Source: Nocardioides ginsengisegetis (lineage in GTDB: Bacteria; Actinomycetota; Actinomycetes; Propionibacteriales; Nocardioidaceae). From it: a stretch of 64,000 bases of DNA. Shown in pieces: positions 9,601-18,148 of the stretch. Under the pieces are notes generated by a model, which was given only the letters and a program-made list of their open reading frames with translations, was not told the origin of the DNA and did no database searches. Numbering within the stretch: position 1 is the stretch's first letter; each line of letters starts with the position of its first letter. The stretch is taken from positions 1,721,001 to 1,785,000 of the forward strand of contig NZ_JACGXA010000001.1 of NCBI RefSeq assembly GCF_014138045.1. Reading direction: 5' to 3'. The translations under genes were made by a program, and so were the position numbers.

Positions 9601-10790
9601 CAGGCCTCCCGGTCCGGGGAAGCGGGGACGAGGACGTCGAAGTCGGGGTCCTCGCAGCAGGCGTCGACGGCCTGCTGGAGCAGCGCGGACTCCTCCTGGG
9701 TGGCTCCGGTGCCGCGCATGTCGCCGACGAAGTCGAGGGCGATCCGGTGGTCGGAGCGGCCCTGGGTGCGGGCCAGGGGCAGCTCCGAGCGGTCCCCGGA
9801 CGCGGGCTCGAAGGAGAGGACGAGGGTGTGTCGGAAGCGCCGACGCAGCTGCTCCATCGCCTGAAGCGGACGGACGTCGTCGGTGAGGGTGGCCTGCACC
9901 CACGACCCCTCGTGGGTGTCGTGAGCCGGGTCGTCGAGCAGCTCCGCGAGCGTGCCCCGCAGGCGGGCCAGCGGACGCGGGACGGGCGCGGGGACGAAGT
10001 CGGCCGACTCGACACCGTCGGCGCCGAGCTCCACCAGCCACGAGCCCTTGACCTGGGTCGCCTCGGAGAAGGAGTAGGCCAGCGGGGAGCCGCTGTAGCG
10101 CACCGTGTCGGTGAGCGTGTGGCGCCCGTGGAGGTGGCCGAGGGCGGTGTAGGAGATGCCGTCGAAGACCGACGTCGGCACCATCGAGACGCCACCGACG
10201 GAGATGTCGCGCTCGGAGTCGCTGGGCCGGACCGGGTCGGGCCCGCCGGCGACGAAGGCGTGCGCCAGCACGACCGACCGGGTCGCGGAGGATCGCGTGG
10301 CGAGGTCGGCCCGGACCCGTCGCATCGCCTCGGTCAGCGCGGCCTCGTGCGAGCGCGCTGACAGCCCCCACGGCTCACGCACCGCGTCGGGGTCGAGGTA
10401 GGGGAGCCCGTGGACCGCGACCGGCCCGTGCCGGTCCTCGAGCAGCACCGGGGTGCCGATGGCGGAGGCGTCGGTGCGGATGAAGACCCCCGCCGCGTCG
10501 ATCAGCCGCGAGCTGAACCCGAGTCGCTGGGCGGAGTCGTGGTTGCCGCTGGTGATGACGACCCGGGCCCGCGAGGCGGCCAGCCGGGCGAGGGCCTCGT
10601 CGGCGAGGCGGACCGCGTCGACGTGGGGCAGCGCCCGGTCGTAGACGTCACCGGCGACGACCACGAGGTCGACCTGCTCCGACGCCACGACGGCGAGCAG
10701 GTGGTCGACGTACGACGCCTGGTGCTCGAGCATCCCCTCACGGTGGAACGACCGGCCGAGGTGCCAGTCGGAGGTGTGGAGGATGCGCAT
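9600..10790 (-). CDS. sbcD: Exonuclease subunit SbcD (Mre11-like nuclease)
   Basis: 396 residues. The metal-binding phosphoesterase motifs are in order: ILHTSDWHLGR at the N-terminus, VVAGDVYDRA, ITSGNHDSAQRL and LGHLHGRH. These coordinate the two manganese ions of Mre11-type nucleases. It is first gene of the sbcDC operon; a -10 box TAGGTT (10797-10802, minus strand) sits six bases before the ATG, so the message is leaderless. Its stop overlaps the sbcC start. Confidence 0.95.
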   Translation of the reverse strand: MRILHTSDWHLGRSFHREGMLEHQASYVDHLLAVVASEQVDLVVVAGDVYDRALPHVDAVRLADEALARLAASRARVVITSGNHDSAQRLGFSSRLIDAAGVFIRTDASAIGTPVLLEDRHGPVAVHGLPYLDPDAVREPWGLSARSHEAALTEAMRRVRADLATRSSATRSVVLAHAFVAGGPDPVRPSDSERDISVGGVSMVPTSVFDGISYTALGHLHGRHTLTDTVRYSGSPLAYSFSEATQVKGSWLVELGADGVESADFVPAPVPRPLARLRGTLAELLDDPAHDTHEGSWVQATLTDDVRPLQAMEQLRRRFRHTLVLSFEPASGDRSELPLARTQGRSDHRIALDFVGDMRGTGATQEESALLQQAVDACCEDPDFDVLVPASPDREA

Positions 10791-10845
10791 GCGACCAACC
10801 TAGGAACCACCACCGACACTCCTGCGCACCCACGCCGGAGCGACC

Positions 10846-11673
10846 TCAGGTGTAGCGGACGCAACGCTCCCCGGAGGTGAAGCCGAACAGCGCCAGGCCG
10901 GACTCCCGGGCCAGCGCGACCGACAGCGACGTCGGTGCCCCGACGGCCACCAGCGACCCGACGCCGGCGGCGATCGCCTTCTGCACGAGCTCGAACCCGG
11001 CCCGCCCGGAGACGACCAGCACCGCCTCGGCGGGGGAGTCGCCGGCGAGCACCCGGGCGCCGGTCACCTTGTCGACGGCGTTGTGCCGCCCCACGTCCTC
11101 CCGGACGACCAGGGCCTCGCCCGCGGCGGTGAACAGTCCCGCGGCGTGCACACCCCCGGTCCGGGAGAACACCGCCTGGCCAGCCCGCAGCAGCCCGGGC
11201 AGCGAGCGGACCACGTCGGGGGTGGGCAGCTCCCCGGACCATGGTTCCGCACGAGGCGCGGCCAGGGCCGCGGTGACGCTGTCCTTGCCGCACACCCCGC
11301 AGGCCGAGGACCCGCTCGACTCGGCGGCGTGCCGGTGGCCCGGGTCGTGCAGCGGCGGGGCGGCAAGGGTGACCGTGACGACGTTGAACTCCTGCTCCGG
11401 TGCCAGGTCGGCGTCGGTGCAGTAGGCGACGCCCTGCACGGACCGGGTGAGGCCCTCGTGCACCAGCCACCCGGTCGCGAGCTCGAAGTCGTGTCCGGGC
11501 GTGCGCATGGTGACCCAGACCCGCCTGGCCGGTGCACCCGGCCAGGCGAGCCGGATCTCGAGCGGCTCCTCCGTGACGAGCCGGTCCTCGCGGGCGTGCT
11601 CGCCGGTGGGGGTCAGCTCGTGCACGCGGGTCCGGACCGTGGGACCCGGACGCCGCGCGCGGTCGGGGGTCAT
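10846..11673 (-). CDS. fdhD: Formate dehydrogenase accessory sulfurtransferase FdhD
   Basis: 275 residues. FdhD passes sulfur from a cysteine desulfurase to the molybdenum cofactor of formate dehydrogenase. The essential cysteine pair appears as ACGVCGKDS near residue 130, and the core segments GWLVHEG, FSRTGGVHAAGL and EDVGRHNAVDK are all present. Start overlaps the pepN stop codon (11670-11673), so it is probably read through from pepN. No formate dehydrogenase gene is in the window, so its client must be elsewhere. Confidence 0.93.
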   Translation of the reverse strand: MTPDRARRPGPTVRTRVHELTPTGEHAREDRLVTEEPLEIRLAWPGAPARRVWVTMRTPGHDFELATGWLVHEGLTRSVQGVAYCTDADLAPEQEFNVVTVTLAAPPLHDPGHRHAAESSGSSACGVCGKDSVTAALAAPRAEPWSGELPTPDVVRSLPGLLRAGQAVFSRTGGVHAAGLFTAAGEALVVREDVGRHNAVDKVTGARVLAGDSPAEAVLVVSGRAGFELVQKAIAAGVGSLVAVGAPTSLSVALARESGLALFGFTSGERCVRYT

Positions 11674-14138
11674 GACGCCGGGAACGCCTGACGGATCGCC
11701 AGCCGGCGCTGGAGCTCGTCGGTCGCGTCGACGACCCGGCGACGGACCGAGAGGTCCAGCCCGTCGCTGTCGATGAAGGCCTTCGCGGCCGCCACCGTCT
11801 CCGCCGTCAGGGAGGTGGAGGGGAAGAACACGGCGGCGGTGTCGGCCAGCACCCAGCCGCTGCGCTTCTCGACGGTGCCGGGCAGGTCGGCGAAGTAGCG
11901 CTCGACGTACGGCTCGGTGAGGTGCTCCTGGCCCGAGCGCCACATGCCGACGCCGGCGGCCTCCAGCTCGTAGTTGGGTACGTCGACCTCGCCGGTGAAC
12001 CGGGCCCACGCCCACGCCTTCGCCTCGGCGTCGGGCAGCGAGGCCATGGCCTTGGTGTGCTCGACCCGCGAACGGGCCGTCGGCTCGGCGTCCAGCGCCG
12101 CCTGGAGCTCCTCGCGGTCGGTCTCGCCGAGCACGGCGAGCTGCACCAGGATGCGCCAGCGCAGGTCGAGGTCGAGGCCGATGCCGTCCGGCAGCACCCG
12201 GCCCTCGAGCCAGGAGCGGAGCTGGCCGGGGTCGGTCGAGGTGGACACGGCCGCCTGGAAGGCCGACAGCTGCAGCGTCGAGCCTGCGGCCGCGGAGGTG
12301 ACCTTGCTCATCGCGGCGTCGTGGATGCGGCGCAGTGCCGAGGCCGGCTCGGGCGCCAGCGGGGCGACCTTCGCGACGGCCCACGGCATCGTGTAGAACA
12401 CCGCGTCGTCGCTGTCCTCGACCGGCAGGCCGGCCTCGAGCAGGTCGATCACGTCGGCCGGCGCGATCGCGGCGTTGTGGAAGGCGCTGCGCACGTTGTT
12501 CCAGACACCCGCGCGCAGAAGGGTGTCGTCGGTCGACGGGAGCAGGCCCTTGAGCGCCGCGACCGTCACGTCGTCGGGCTGGACCAGGGCCCAGGTGTCC
12601 TCGTAGGGGTCGAGCAGGAAGGCCGAGTCACCGGCCTCCACGGGCGTCTCCGGGCCCGTGATGGACAGCGTCGACGTCTCCCACTTGCCGTCGACCGCGC
12701 GCGCGACCCGCAGGGTGTGCGGCCGGTCGGCGGGGTGGTCGGCCGGCGGCGTGCGACGTACGACGCCGGCGGCCCGGTCGAGCACGATCTGGTCCGGCCC
12801 GGCGGTGCGCAGCCAGTGGGAGGTGAAGGAGGAGAGGTCGCCCGCCCCGGCCTGCTCCCAGCTCGTGAACAGGTCGTGCATCGTCGCGTTGCCGAAGCGG
12901 TGCTTGGTGAAGTGGTCGATCACGCCGGCGAAGAACACCTCGTCGCCCAGCGTCGCGTTGAGCTGCTTGAGGATGCTCGAGCCCTTGGCGTAGGAGATGC
13001 CGTCGAAGTTCTGGAGGGCCGAGAGGGCGTCCTCGGCCCCGTTGCCGGCGACCGGGTGGGTGCTGGGCCGCTGGTCGGCGACGAGGCCCCACTGGCGCCG
13101 GGCGTAGGCGTTGTGGGTCCACGCGTCGTCGTACTCGGTGACGTCGGCGGTGACGCGGTTGCCCATGTACTCGGCGAACGACTCGTTGAGCCAGAGGTCG
13201 TCCCACCACTTGGGGGTGACGATGTTGCCGAACCACTGGTGGGCCATCTCGTGGGCCACCGTGGTCGCGCGCTGGATGCGGACCCCGCGGGTCACGCGGG
13301 AGGAGAAGATCAGCGGGTCGCGGAACGTCACGCAGCCGGGGTTCTCCATGGCGCCGGCGTTGAACTCCGGGACGAACGCCTGGTGGTAGTTGCCGAACGG
13401 GTAGCGGATCCCGAACAGCCGGTGGAACTCGTCGAAGCACTGCTTGGTCATCGTGAACAGCTCGTCGGCGTCGGCGTCGAGGTCGCGCGCGATGCTGGCG
13501 CGGGCCGACAGGCCCAGCGCGATGCCGTCGTGGTCGTCGGTGAGCAGGTGGTAGGGCCCGGCGACCAGCGTCACGAAGTACGTCGACAGCGGCTGGGTCG
13601 TCTCGAACTCCCAGGTGCCGGGCTCGACCTGCGTGCCCGGGGCATTGCCGACGACCACCCAGTCGGTGGGTGCGGTGACGTGGAAGGTGTAGGGCGCCTT
13701 CAGGTCGGGCTGGTCGAAGCACGGGAAGATGCTGGGTGCGGCGTCCATGAAGCACATGCCGTAGACGTAGTGCTTGCCGTCGGCCGGGTCGACGCTGCGG
13801 TGCAGGCCCTCCCCGTCGTTGCGGAAGCGCATGACGGCGTCGACGACCAGCTCGTTGGCGCCGGCGACCGTGTCGAGCGGCAGACGGCCGCGCACGAGCG
13901 TGTCGACGTCGACGGGGGCGCCGTTGAAGCGGATCTCGCGGACCGACACGGGCTTGAGGTCGATGAAGGTGGGGCCGCCCTGCGACTGGAAGCGCACGGT
14001 CGTGACCGACCGGAACGTCTCGTCGGAGCTGGCCAGGTCGAGGCGCACGTCGTAGCCGTCCACGGTGAGGAGGTCGAAGCGCGCGAGCGCCTCCGCGTGC
14101 TGGAGGCTCTGCGTGGGAGTCGAGGTGGGATTCGTCAC
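11670..14138 (-). CDS. pepN: Aminopeptidase N (M1 family)
   Basis: About 822 residues. M1 metallo-aminopeptidase motifs are clear: GAMENPG exopeptidase loop, HEMAHQWFGN zinc site near residue 295 and NESFAEYM with the third zinc ligand 19 residues later. It removes N-terminal amino acids from peptides in the cytoplasm. An in-frame start at 14228 is possible, but the GTG at 14138 has a -10 box TAGGGT (14146-14151, minus strand) seven bases upstream and is followed by the normal family N-terminus. Coupled to fdhD, an unexpected partner. Confidence 0.93.
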   Translation of the reverse strand: MTNPTSTPTQSLQHAEALARFDLLTVDGYDVRLDLASSDETFRSVTTVRFQSQGGPTFIDLKPVSVREIRFNGAPVDVDTLVRGRLPLDTVAGANELVVDAVMRFRNDGEGLHRSVDPADGKHYVYGMCFMDAAPSIFPCFDQPDLKAPYTFHVTAPTDWVVVGNAPGTQVEPGTWEFETTQPLSTYFVTLVAGPYHLLTDDHDGIALGLSARASIARDLDADADELFTMTKQCFDEFHRLFGIRYPFGNYHQAFVPEFNAGAMENPGCVTFRDPLIFSSRVTRGVRIQRATTVAHEMAHQWFGNIVTPKWWDDLWLNESFAEYMGNRVTADVTEYDDAWTHNAYARRQWGLVADQRPSTHPVAGNGAEDALSALQNFDGISYAKGSSILKQLNATLGDEVFFAGVIDHFTKHRFGNATMHDLFTSWEQAGAGDLSSFTSHWLRTAGPDQIVLDRAAGVVRRTPPADHPADRPHTLRVARAVDGKWETSTLSITGPETPVEAGDSAFLLDPYEDTWALVQPDDVTVAALKGLLPSTDDTLLRAGVWNNVRSAFHNAAIAPADVIDLLEAGLPVEDSDDAVFYTMPWAVAKVAPLAPEPASALRRIHDAAMSKVTSAAAGSTLQLSAFQAAVSTSTDPGQLRSWLEGRVLPDGIGLDLDLRWRILVQLAVLGETDREELQAALDAEPTARSRVEHTKAMASLPDAEAKAWAWARFTGEVDVPNYELEAAGVGMWRSGQEHLTEPYVERYFADLPGTVEKRSGWVLADTAAVFFPSTSLTAETVAAAKAFIDSDGLDLSVRRRVVDATDELQRRLAIRQAFPAS

Positions 14139-14189
14139 GGCGGTCACCCTAGACGCCGACCGGGCTCCTTGGCACCGAGGTATCGGATC

Positions 14190-14205
14190 GGCAACGGGTG
14201 TTGCC
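14190..14205. promoter_or_regulatory. Perfect inverted repeat
   Basis: GGCAAC, four-base gap GGGT, GTTGCC. It lies between the divergent pepN and S55-like genes, about 40 bp upstream of a candidate -10 box TACGCT at 14233-14238. It could be an operator; no regulator is linked. Confidence 0.35.
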
Positions 14206-14299
14206 ATACCCACCTTCGGGGACGCCACTAGAACCTACGCTCGCGACGGGCGAAACTCGAAGGCAACCAAATGGCGGCCGGAGACGTCCACCTTGCAGA

Positions 14300-14317
14300 G
14301 GGCGTGGTGTCACGCCC
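14300..14317 (+). promoter_or_regulatory. Terminator-like hairpin in the S55-like gene leader
   Basis: GGGCGTG, loop GTGT, CACGCCC, then CACTTTTC. The stem ends 26 bases before the ATG at 14344 and just upstream of the ribosome site AGAAGGGG. The position and following T-run suggest an attenuator or a structure that controls initiation. I do not recognise a known riboswitch. Confidence 0.4.
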
Positions 14318-14343
14318 CACTTTTCGGGAGAAGGGGCGTCCAC

Positions 14344-16101
14344 ATGTCGCACTCGTTCAACAGTCGCCGGGGCCGTGGCCTCGCTGCGCTCACCTCGGTG
14401 GCAGGCCTGGCCCTGACCACCGCCACCATCGTCGGCTCGCCGGCCGCACAGTCGGCCCCGCCGGCCGAGGACTGCAAGGCGGCCTTCCCGGTCGCCGACC
14501 TCGTCAAGGGTGACGCGGTCTCTGCCCTGTCGGTCACCTCCGGCACCGCGCCCGACACGTTCACCGGCACCGTCCTGGGTGTCCTCGACGACGGCATCGC
14601 TCCCGACCTCGACATGGTCATGGTCGAGATGGATGCCCCGAGCCCCGACAAGATCGGCGGCATCTGGCAGGGCATGTCGGGCTCGCCCGTCTACGCCGCG
14701 GACGGTCGCCTCATCGGCGCCGTCGCCTACGGCCTCTCGTGGGGTCCGTCCTGGGTCGCCGGCGTCACGCCGTTCGAGGACATGGACGAGTACCTCAACG
14801 CCTCCCGTCCCGCCAGCATCAAGGTCACCGACGCCCAGGCCCGCACCATCGCCCGTCACTCCGACGTGACCCAGGCGCAGGCGGCCGAGGGCTTCAGCCA
14901 GCTCAAGATGCCGCTCGGCGTCTCCGGTGTCGGCTCCACCCGCCTGGCCAAGGCCGAGCGCAAGGCCGGCGCGCACAGCTGGATCCCGAAGAACACCTAC
15001 GCCACCGGCAAGGCCGCGGCTCCGGGTGCCGGCGCGACCGAGGAGACCGTGGTCGCCGGCGGCAACCTGGCCGCCTCGCTGTCCTACGGCGACATCACCC
15101 AGGGCGGCGTGGGCACCGCGACGTCGGTCTGCGGCGGCAAGGTCGTGGGCTTCGGTCACCCGATGACGTTCCTGGGCGAGACCACGCTGAGCCTGCACCC
15201 GGCAGACGCGATCTACATCCAGCCCGAGTCGCTCGGTGCGCCGTTCAAGGTCGCCAACCTCGGCGCCCCGGTCGGCACGATCACCGACGACCACCTGACC
15301 GGCATCACCGGCAACTTCGGCGCGCTGCCCGACACCACCGACATCACCTCGTCGGTCACGTTCGGCACCCGCTCGCGCACCGGCACCAGCCACGTCTCGG
15401 TCAGCGAGGCCAACGCGTCGACGACCTTCTACCAGCTGATCTCCAACAACGACCGCGTGCTGGACTCCTACACCAAGGGCTCCGGGCTGCTGTCGTGGAC
15501 GATCAACGGCCACCAGGACGACGGCACGCCGTTCTCCTTCTCGGTCAGCGACCGCTACGCCTCCGACTACGACATCTCCTTCGAGTCGTCCTTCGACCTC
15601 GCCGACTTCGTCTGGTCGCTCAGCAACATCCCGGGCGTCAACATCGACGACGTCAGCGCCACGTCGGAGCTGAACAAGGACAACTCGGTCTACCGGGTCA
15701 GCAAGATCCAGCAGAAGGTCGCCGGCGAGTGGGTCACCCTCGACCGCAAGCACCCCGCCGTCGCCAAGGCCGGCTCGCAGCTGAACCTCCGTGCCGTCCT
15801 CGACAGCGCCACCGGCGACAAGACGGTCCCGCTCTCGGTCAGCGTGCCGGACTCGGCGGCCGGCAGCCGGGGTCGTCTCGAGGTCCTCGGTGGCCTCTAC
15901 ACCTGGTCGCGCAACCAGTACCCCAACACCCTGGGCCAGGCGCAGAAGTACATCGACACCTACGTCCGCAACGACCAGGTGCAGGTGAGCCTCGACCTGT
16001 TCAGCCGCAAGGCCGACAAGGAGATCTCCAAGGTCAACACGACCGACGCCCAGGACAAGGTCGTCGCCGGTCGCAAGGCGGTGCGCGTCAAGATCATGTG
16101 A
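14344..16101 (+). CDS. Secreted SpoIVB/S55-like protein
   Basis: 585 residues with an N-terminal signal peptide (basic SRRGRG, hydrophobic stretch, cleavage near AQSA). Segment GGIWQGMSGSPVY followed by DGRLIGAVAYGLS resembles the serine motif of SpoIVB peptidases (S55). A second segment, VVGFGHPMTFLGE near residue 275, resembles the histidine motif. In SpoIVB the histidine motif comes first; here the serine motif does. Large secreted proteins of this type recur in actinobacteria, with no function known to me. AGAAGGGG precedes the ATG. A strong terminator follows at 16124. Confidence 0.7.
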   Translation: MSHSFNSRRGRGLAALTSVAGLALTTATIVGSPAAQSAPPAEDCKAAFPVADLVKGDAVSALSVTSGTAPDTFTGTVLGVLDDGIAPDLDMVMVEMDAPSPDKIGGIWQGMSGSPVYAADGRLIGAVAYGLSWGPSWVAGVTPFEDMDEYLNASRPASIKVTDAQARTIARHSDVTQAQAAEGFSQLKMPLGVSGVGSTRLAKAERKAGAHSWIPKNTYATGKAAAPGAGATEETVVAGGNLAASLSYGDITQGGVGTATSVCGGKVVGFGHPMTFLGETTLSLHPADAIYIQPESLGAPFKVANLGAPVGTITDDHLTGITGNFGALPDTTDITSSVTFGTRSRTGTSHVSVSEANASTTFYQLISNNDRVLDSYTKGSGLLSWTINGHQDDGTPFSFSVSDRYASDYDISFESSFDLADFVWSLSNIPGVNIDDVSATSELNKDNSVYRVSKIQQKVAGEWVTLDRKHPAVAKAGSQLNLRAVLDSATGDKTVPLSVSVPDSAAGSRGRLEVLGGLYTWSRNQYPNTLGQAQKYIDTYVRNDQVQVSLDLFSRKADKEISKVNTTDAQDKVVAGRKAVRVKIM

Positions 16102-16123
16102 CGCCACAGCACGACGGATGAGT

Positions 16124-16160
16124 GGAAGGCGGGCCGGGAGCATCTCCCGGCCCGTCTTCC
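16124..16160 (+). terminator. Strong intrinsic terminator hairpin
   Basis: An 11-bp perfect stem CGGGCCGGGAG / CTCCCGGCCCG with loop CAT extends through one G.U pair to GGAAG / CTTCC, 17 pairs in all. It starts 23 bases after the S55-like stop codon. The next gene's -10 box begins immediately after the stem at 16164. Confidence 0.8.
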
Positions 16161-16175
16161 ATCTACTCTGGATCC

Positions 16176-17864
16176 GTGGAGGAGAAGGAAGCCCTGCTGC
16201 GGCTGATCCGGGACTCGGTCATCGGCGAGGACCACGTGATGGAGACGCCGTACGGCGCCCGTCGCGTCACCTACGCCGACTACACCGCGTCGGGCCGCGC
16301 GCTGAGCTTCATCGAGGACTTCATCCGCGACGAGGTGCTGACCAGCTACGCCAACACCCACACCGAGTCGAGCGGCACCGGCCTGCAGACCACCCGGCTG
16401 CGCGAGGACGCCCGCGCGATCATCCACGAGGCCGTGGGCGGCGACGAGGACACGGTGGTGCTGTTCGCCGGCTCGGGCTGCACGGGCGCGATCGCCAAGC
16501 TCATCGGCGTGCTGGGCCTGCGCGTGCCGTCGGTCCTCGAGGACACCCACCACCTCACCGAGCACATCCCGCCGTCGGAGCGACCGGTCGTGTTCATCGG
16601 CCCCTACGAGCACCACTCCAACGAGATCCCCTGGCGTGAGTCGATCGCGGACGTGGTCACCATCCACCAGGACGTCGACGGGGGAGTGGACCAGCAGGAC
16701 CTGCGCGAGCAGCTCGAGAAGTACGCCGACCGGCCGTTGAAGATCGGCTCGTTCTCGGCCGCCTCCAACGTCACCGGGATCGTCTCCGACACGGCCGGCA
16801 TCTCGACGTTGCTGCACGAGCACGGCGCGCTGAGCTTCTGGGACTTCGCCGCGGCGGCGCCGTACATCGACATCTCGATGCGTGCGGTCGACCCGGATCG
16901 CCCGCTGTCCTACAAGGACGCGATCTTCATCTCGCCCCACAAGTTCATCGGCGGCCCGTCCACGCCGGGGGTGCTGGCGGCGCGCCGTGAGCTGTTCGCC
17001 AACCGGGTGCCCGACGTCCCCGGCGGCGGCACGGTCGTCTACGTCAACGACGACGACCACCGCTACCTCGACGACCCGACCCACCGCGAGGAGGGCGGGA
17101 CGCCCGCGATCATCGAGTCGGTCCGCGCGGGGCTGGTCTTCCAGCTCAAGCAGGCCGTCGGCACGACCACGATCCGCGAACAGGAGGACCGCCACCTGAA
17201 GCGGGCCATCACCGCCTGGCGGGACGACCCCGGCATCGAGCTGCTCGGCAACCTCGACGCCAAGCGGCTCTCCATCGTCTCCTTCATCATCAAGTCGCCG
17301 TCGGGCCGCTTCCTGCACCACAACTACGTCGTGGCGCTGCTCAACGACCTGTTCGGCATCCAGTCGCGCGGCGGCTGCTCGTGCGCCGGTCCCTACGGCC
17401 ACCGGCTGCTCGGCATCGACCTGGAGCGCTCCCACGAGTTCGAGCGCGAGATCACCGGCGGGTGCGAGGGCATCAAGCCGGGCTGGGTGCGCGTCAACTT
17501 CAACTACTTCGTCAGCGACGCGGTCGTGGACTACCTCGTCGAGGCGGTCCGGCTCGTCGCCCGAGACGGCTGGCGGCTGCTGGGCGACTACCGCTTCGAC
17601 GTCGTGACGGGCCGCTGGCGGCACCGCGACGGCGTGGTCACCCCGCCGCTGAGCCTGCACGACATCTCCTACGCCGGCGGCGTCGCGTCGATGCCCGCCA
17701 ACCGCGCCACCGGGGGAGAGGAGCTGCTCGTCGAGCACCTCCGCGAGGGCGCCGCGATCCTGGCCGCGGCCGAGGGGCCGGACCTGAGCGGCCACCCCGC
17801 CAACGTCAGCGCCGACTTCGAGCACCTGCGGTGGTTCGACCTGCCGGAGAGCGCGCTCGACTGA
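16176..17864 (+). CDS. Class V aminotransferase-fold PLP enzyme
   Basis: 562 residues, longer than ordinary cysteine desulfurases (about 400). The PLP lysine is K256 in ISPHKFIGGPS. Earlier segments ANTHTESSGTGLQTT and FAGSGCTGAIAKLI match the cofactor phosphate-binding part of class V enzymes. A cysteine cluster RGGCSCAGPYGHR sits where desulfurases have their catalytic cysteine, so desulfurase-like chemistry is possible but unproven. GTG start is supported by a -10 box TACTCT (16164-16169) six bases upstream; an ATG at 16122 lies inside the terminator and is rejected. Confidence 0.82.
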   Translation: MEEKEALLRLIRDSVIGEDHVMETPYGARRVTYADYTASGRALSFIEDFIRDEVLTSYANTHTESSGTGLQTTRLREDARAIIHEAVGGDEDTVVLFAGSGCTGAIAKLIGVLGLRVPSVLEDTHHLTEHIPPSERPVVFIGPYEHHSNEIPWRESIADVVTIHQDVDGGVDQQDLREQLEKYADRPLKIGSFSAASNVTGIVSDTAGISTLLHEHGALSFWDFAAAAPYIDISMRAVDPDRPLSYKDAIFISPHKFIGGPSTPGVLAARRELFANRVPDVPGGGTVVYVNDDDHRYLDDPTHREEGGTPAIIESVRAGLVFQLKQAVGTTTIREQEDRHLKRAITAWRDDPGIELLGNLDAKRLSIVSFIIKSPSGRFLHHNYVVALLNDLFGIQSRGGCSCAGPYGHRLLGIDLERSHEFEREITGGCEGIKPGWVRVNFNYFVSDAVVDYLVEAVRLVARDGWRLLGDYRFDVVTGRWRHRDGVVTPPLSLHDISYAGGVASMPANRATGGEELLVEHLREGAAILAAAEGPDLSGHPANVSADFEHLRWFDLPESALD

Positions 17865-17865
17865 C

Positions 17866-17895
17866 GGTCCCGGTCCCGGTCCCGGTCCCGGTCCG
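17866..17895. repeat. GGTCCC hexamer microsatellite
   Basis: Four perfect GGTCCC units plus a partial one begin two bases after the stop codon of the PLP enzyme. Slippage could change copy number, but no reading frame depends on it. Confidence 0.8.
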
Positions 17896-18034
17896 GGCGC
17901 CGAGGGCGCGCCGTTGGTGACCAAACGGTGTGTTACCGGGCCTCCTGGATGCCGTTGGTGACCAAACGGCATGTCGGCGTCACCCCCAGTCGGGGCGGGT
18001 GCCCCTGACGCGGCGGGCAGCAGGCTGTCGGCTC

Positions 18035-18095
18035 GCCGTTTGGTCACCAACGGCACGTCTTGGGCCGGTTTCGTTGCCGTTGGGGACCAAACGGC
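18035..18095. repeat. Paired palindromic repeat, inverted (A3/A4)
   Basis: GCCGTTTGGTCACCAACGGC, 21-bp gap, then GCCGTTGGGGACCAAACGGC. The two arms can pair over 20 positions with one mismatch and a 21-base loop, so the element could terminate both convergent transcripts. Confidence 0.75.
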
Positions 18096-18148
18096 ACGAG
18101 CGTGAGACCCCAACCGCCCCGGTAGCCCCAGGGGCCACAGGGGTCGGG

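Larger units (their letters stand above)
17865..18148. other. Non-coding gap between convergent genes, palindromic repeat cluster A
   Basis: Contains the GGTCCC microsatellite and four copies of the 20-bp element GCCGTTTGGTCACCAACGGC or its complement: 17910-17929 (last base differs), 17951-17970, 18035-18054 and 18076-18095. Copies one and two are 21 bp apart in the same orientation; copies three and four are 21 bp apart and inverted. No gene is credible here. Confidence 0.85.

Noticed and set aside
14139..14343. Known riboswitch in the S55-like leader
   Set aside because: I looked for c-di-AMP, c-di-GMP and cobalamin consensus elements and could not match any; kept only as an unnamed hairpin.
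16122..16175. Upstream ATG for the class V PLP enzyme
   Set aside because: It lies within the terminator stem; the GTG at 16176 has a -10 box at the right distance.
17910..18095. CRISPR-like array of 20-bp repeats with 21-bp spacers
   Set aside because: Pairs only, orientation alternates, no run of three or more regular repeats, and no cas genes. Fits interspersed palindromes better.
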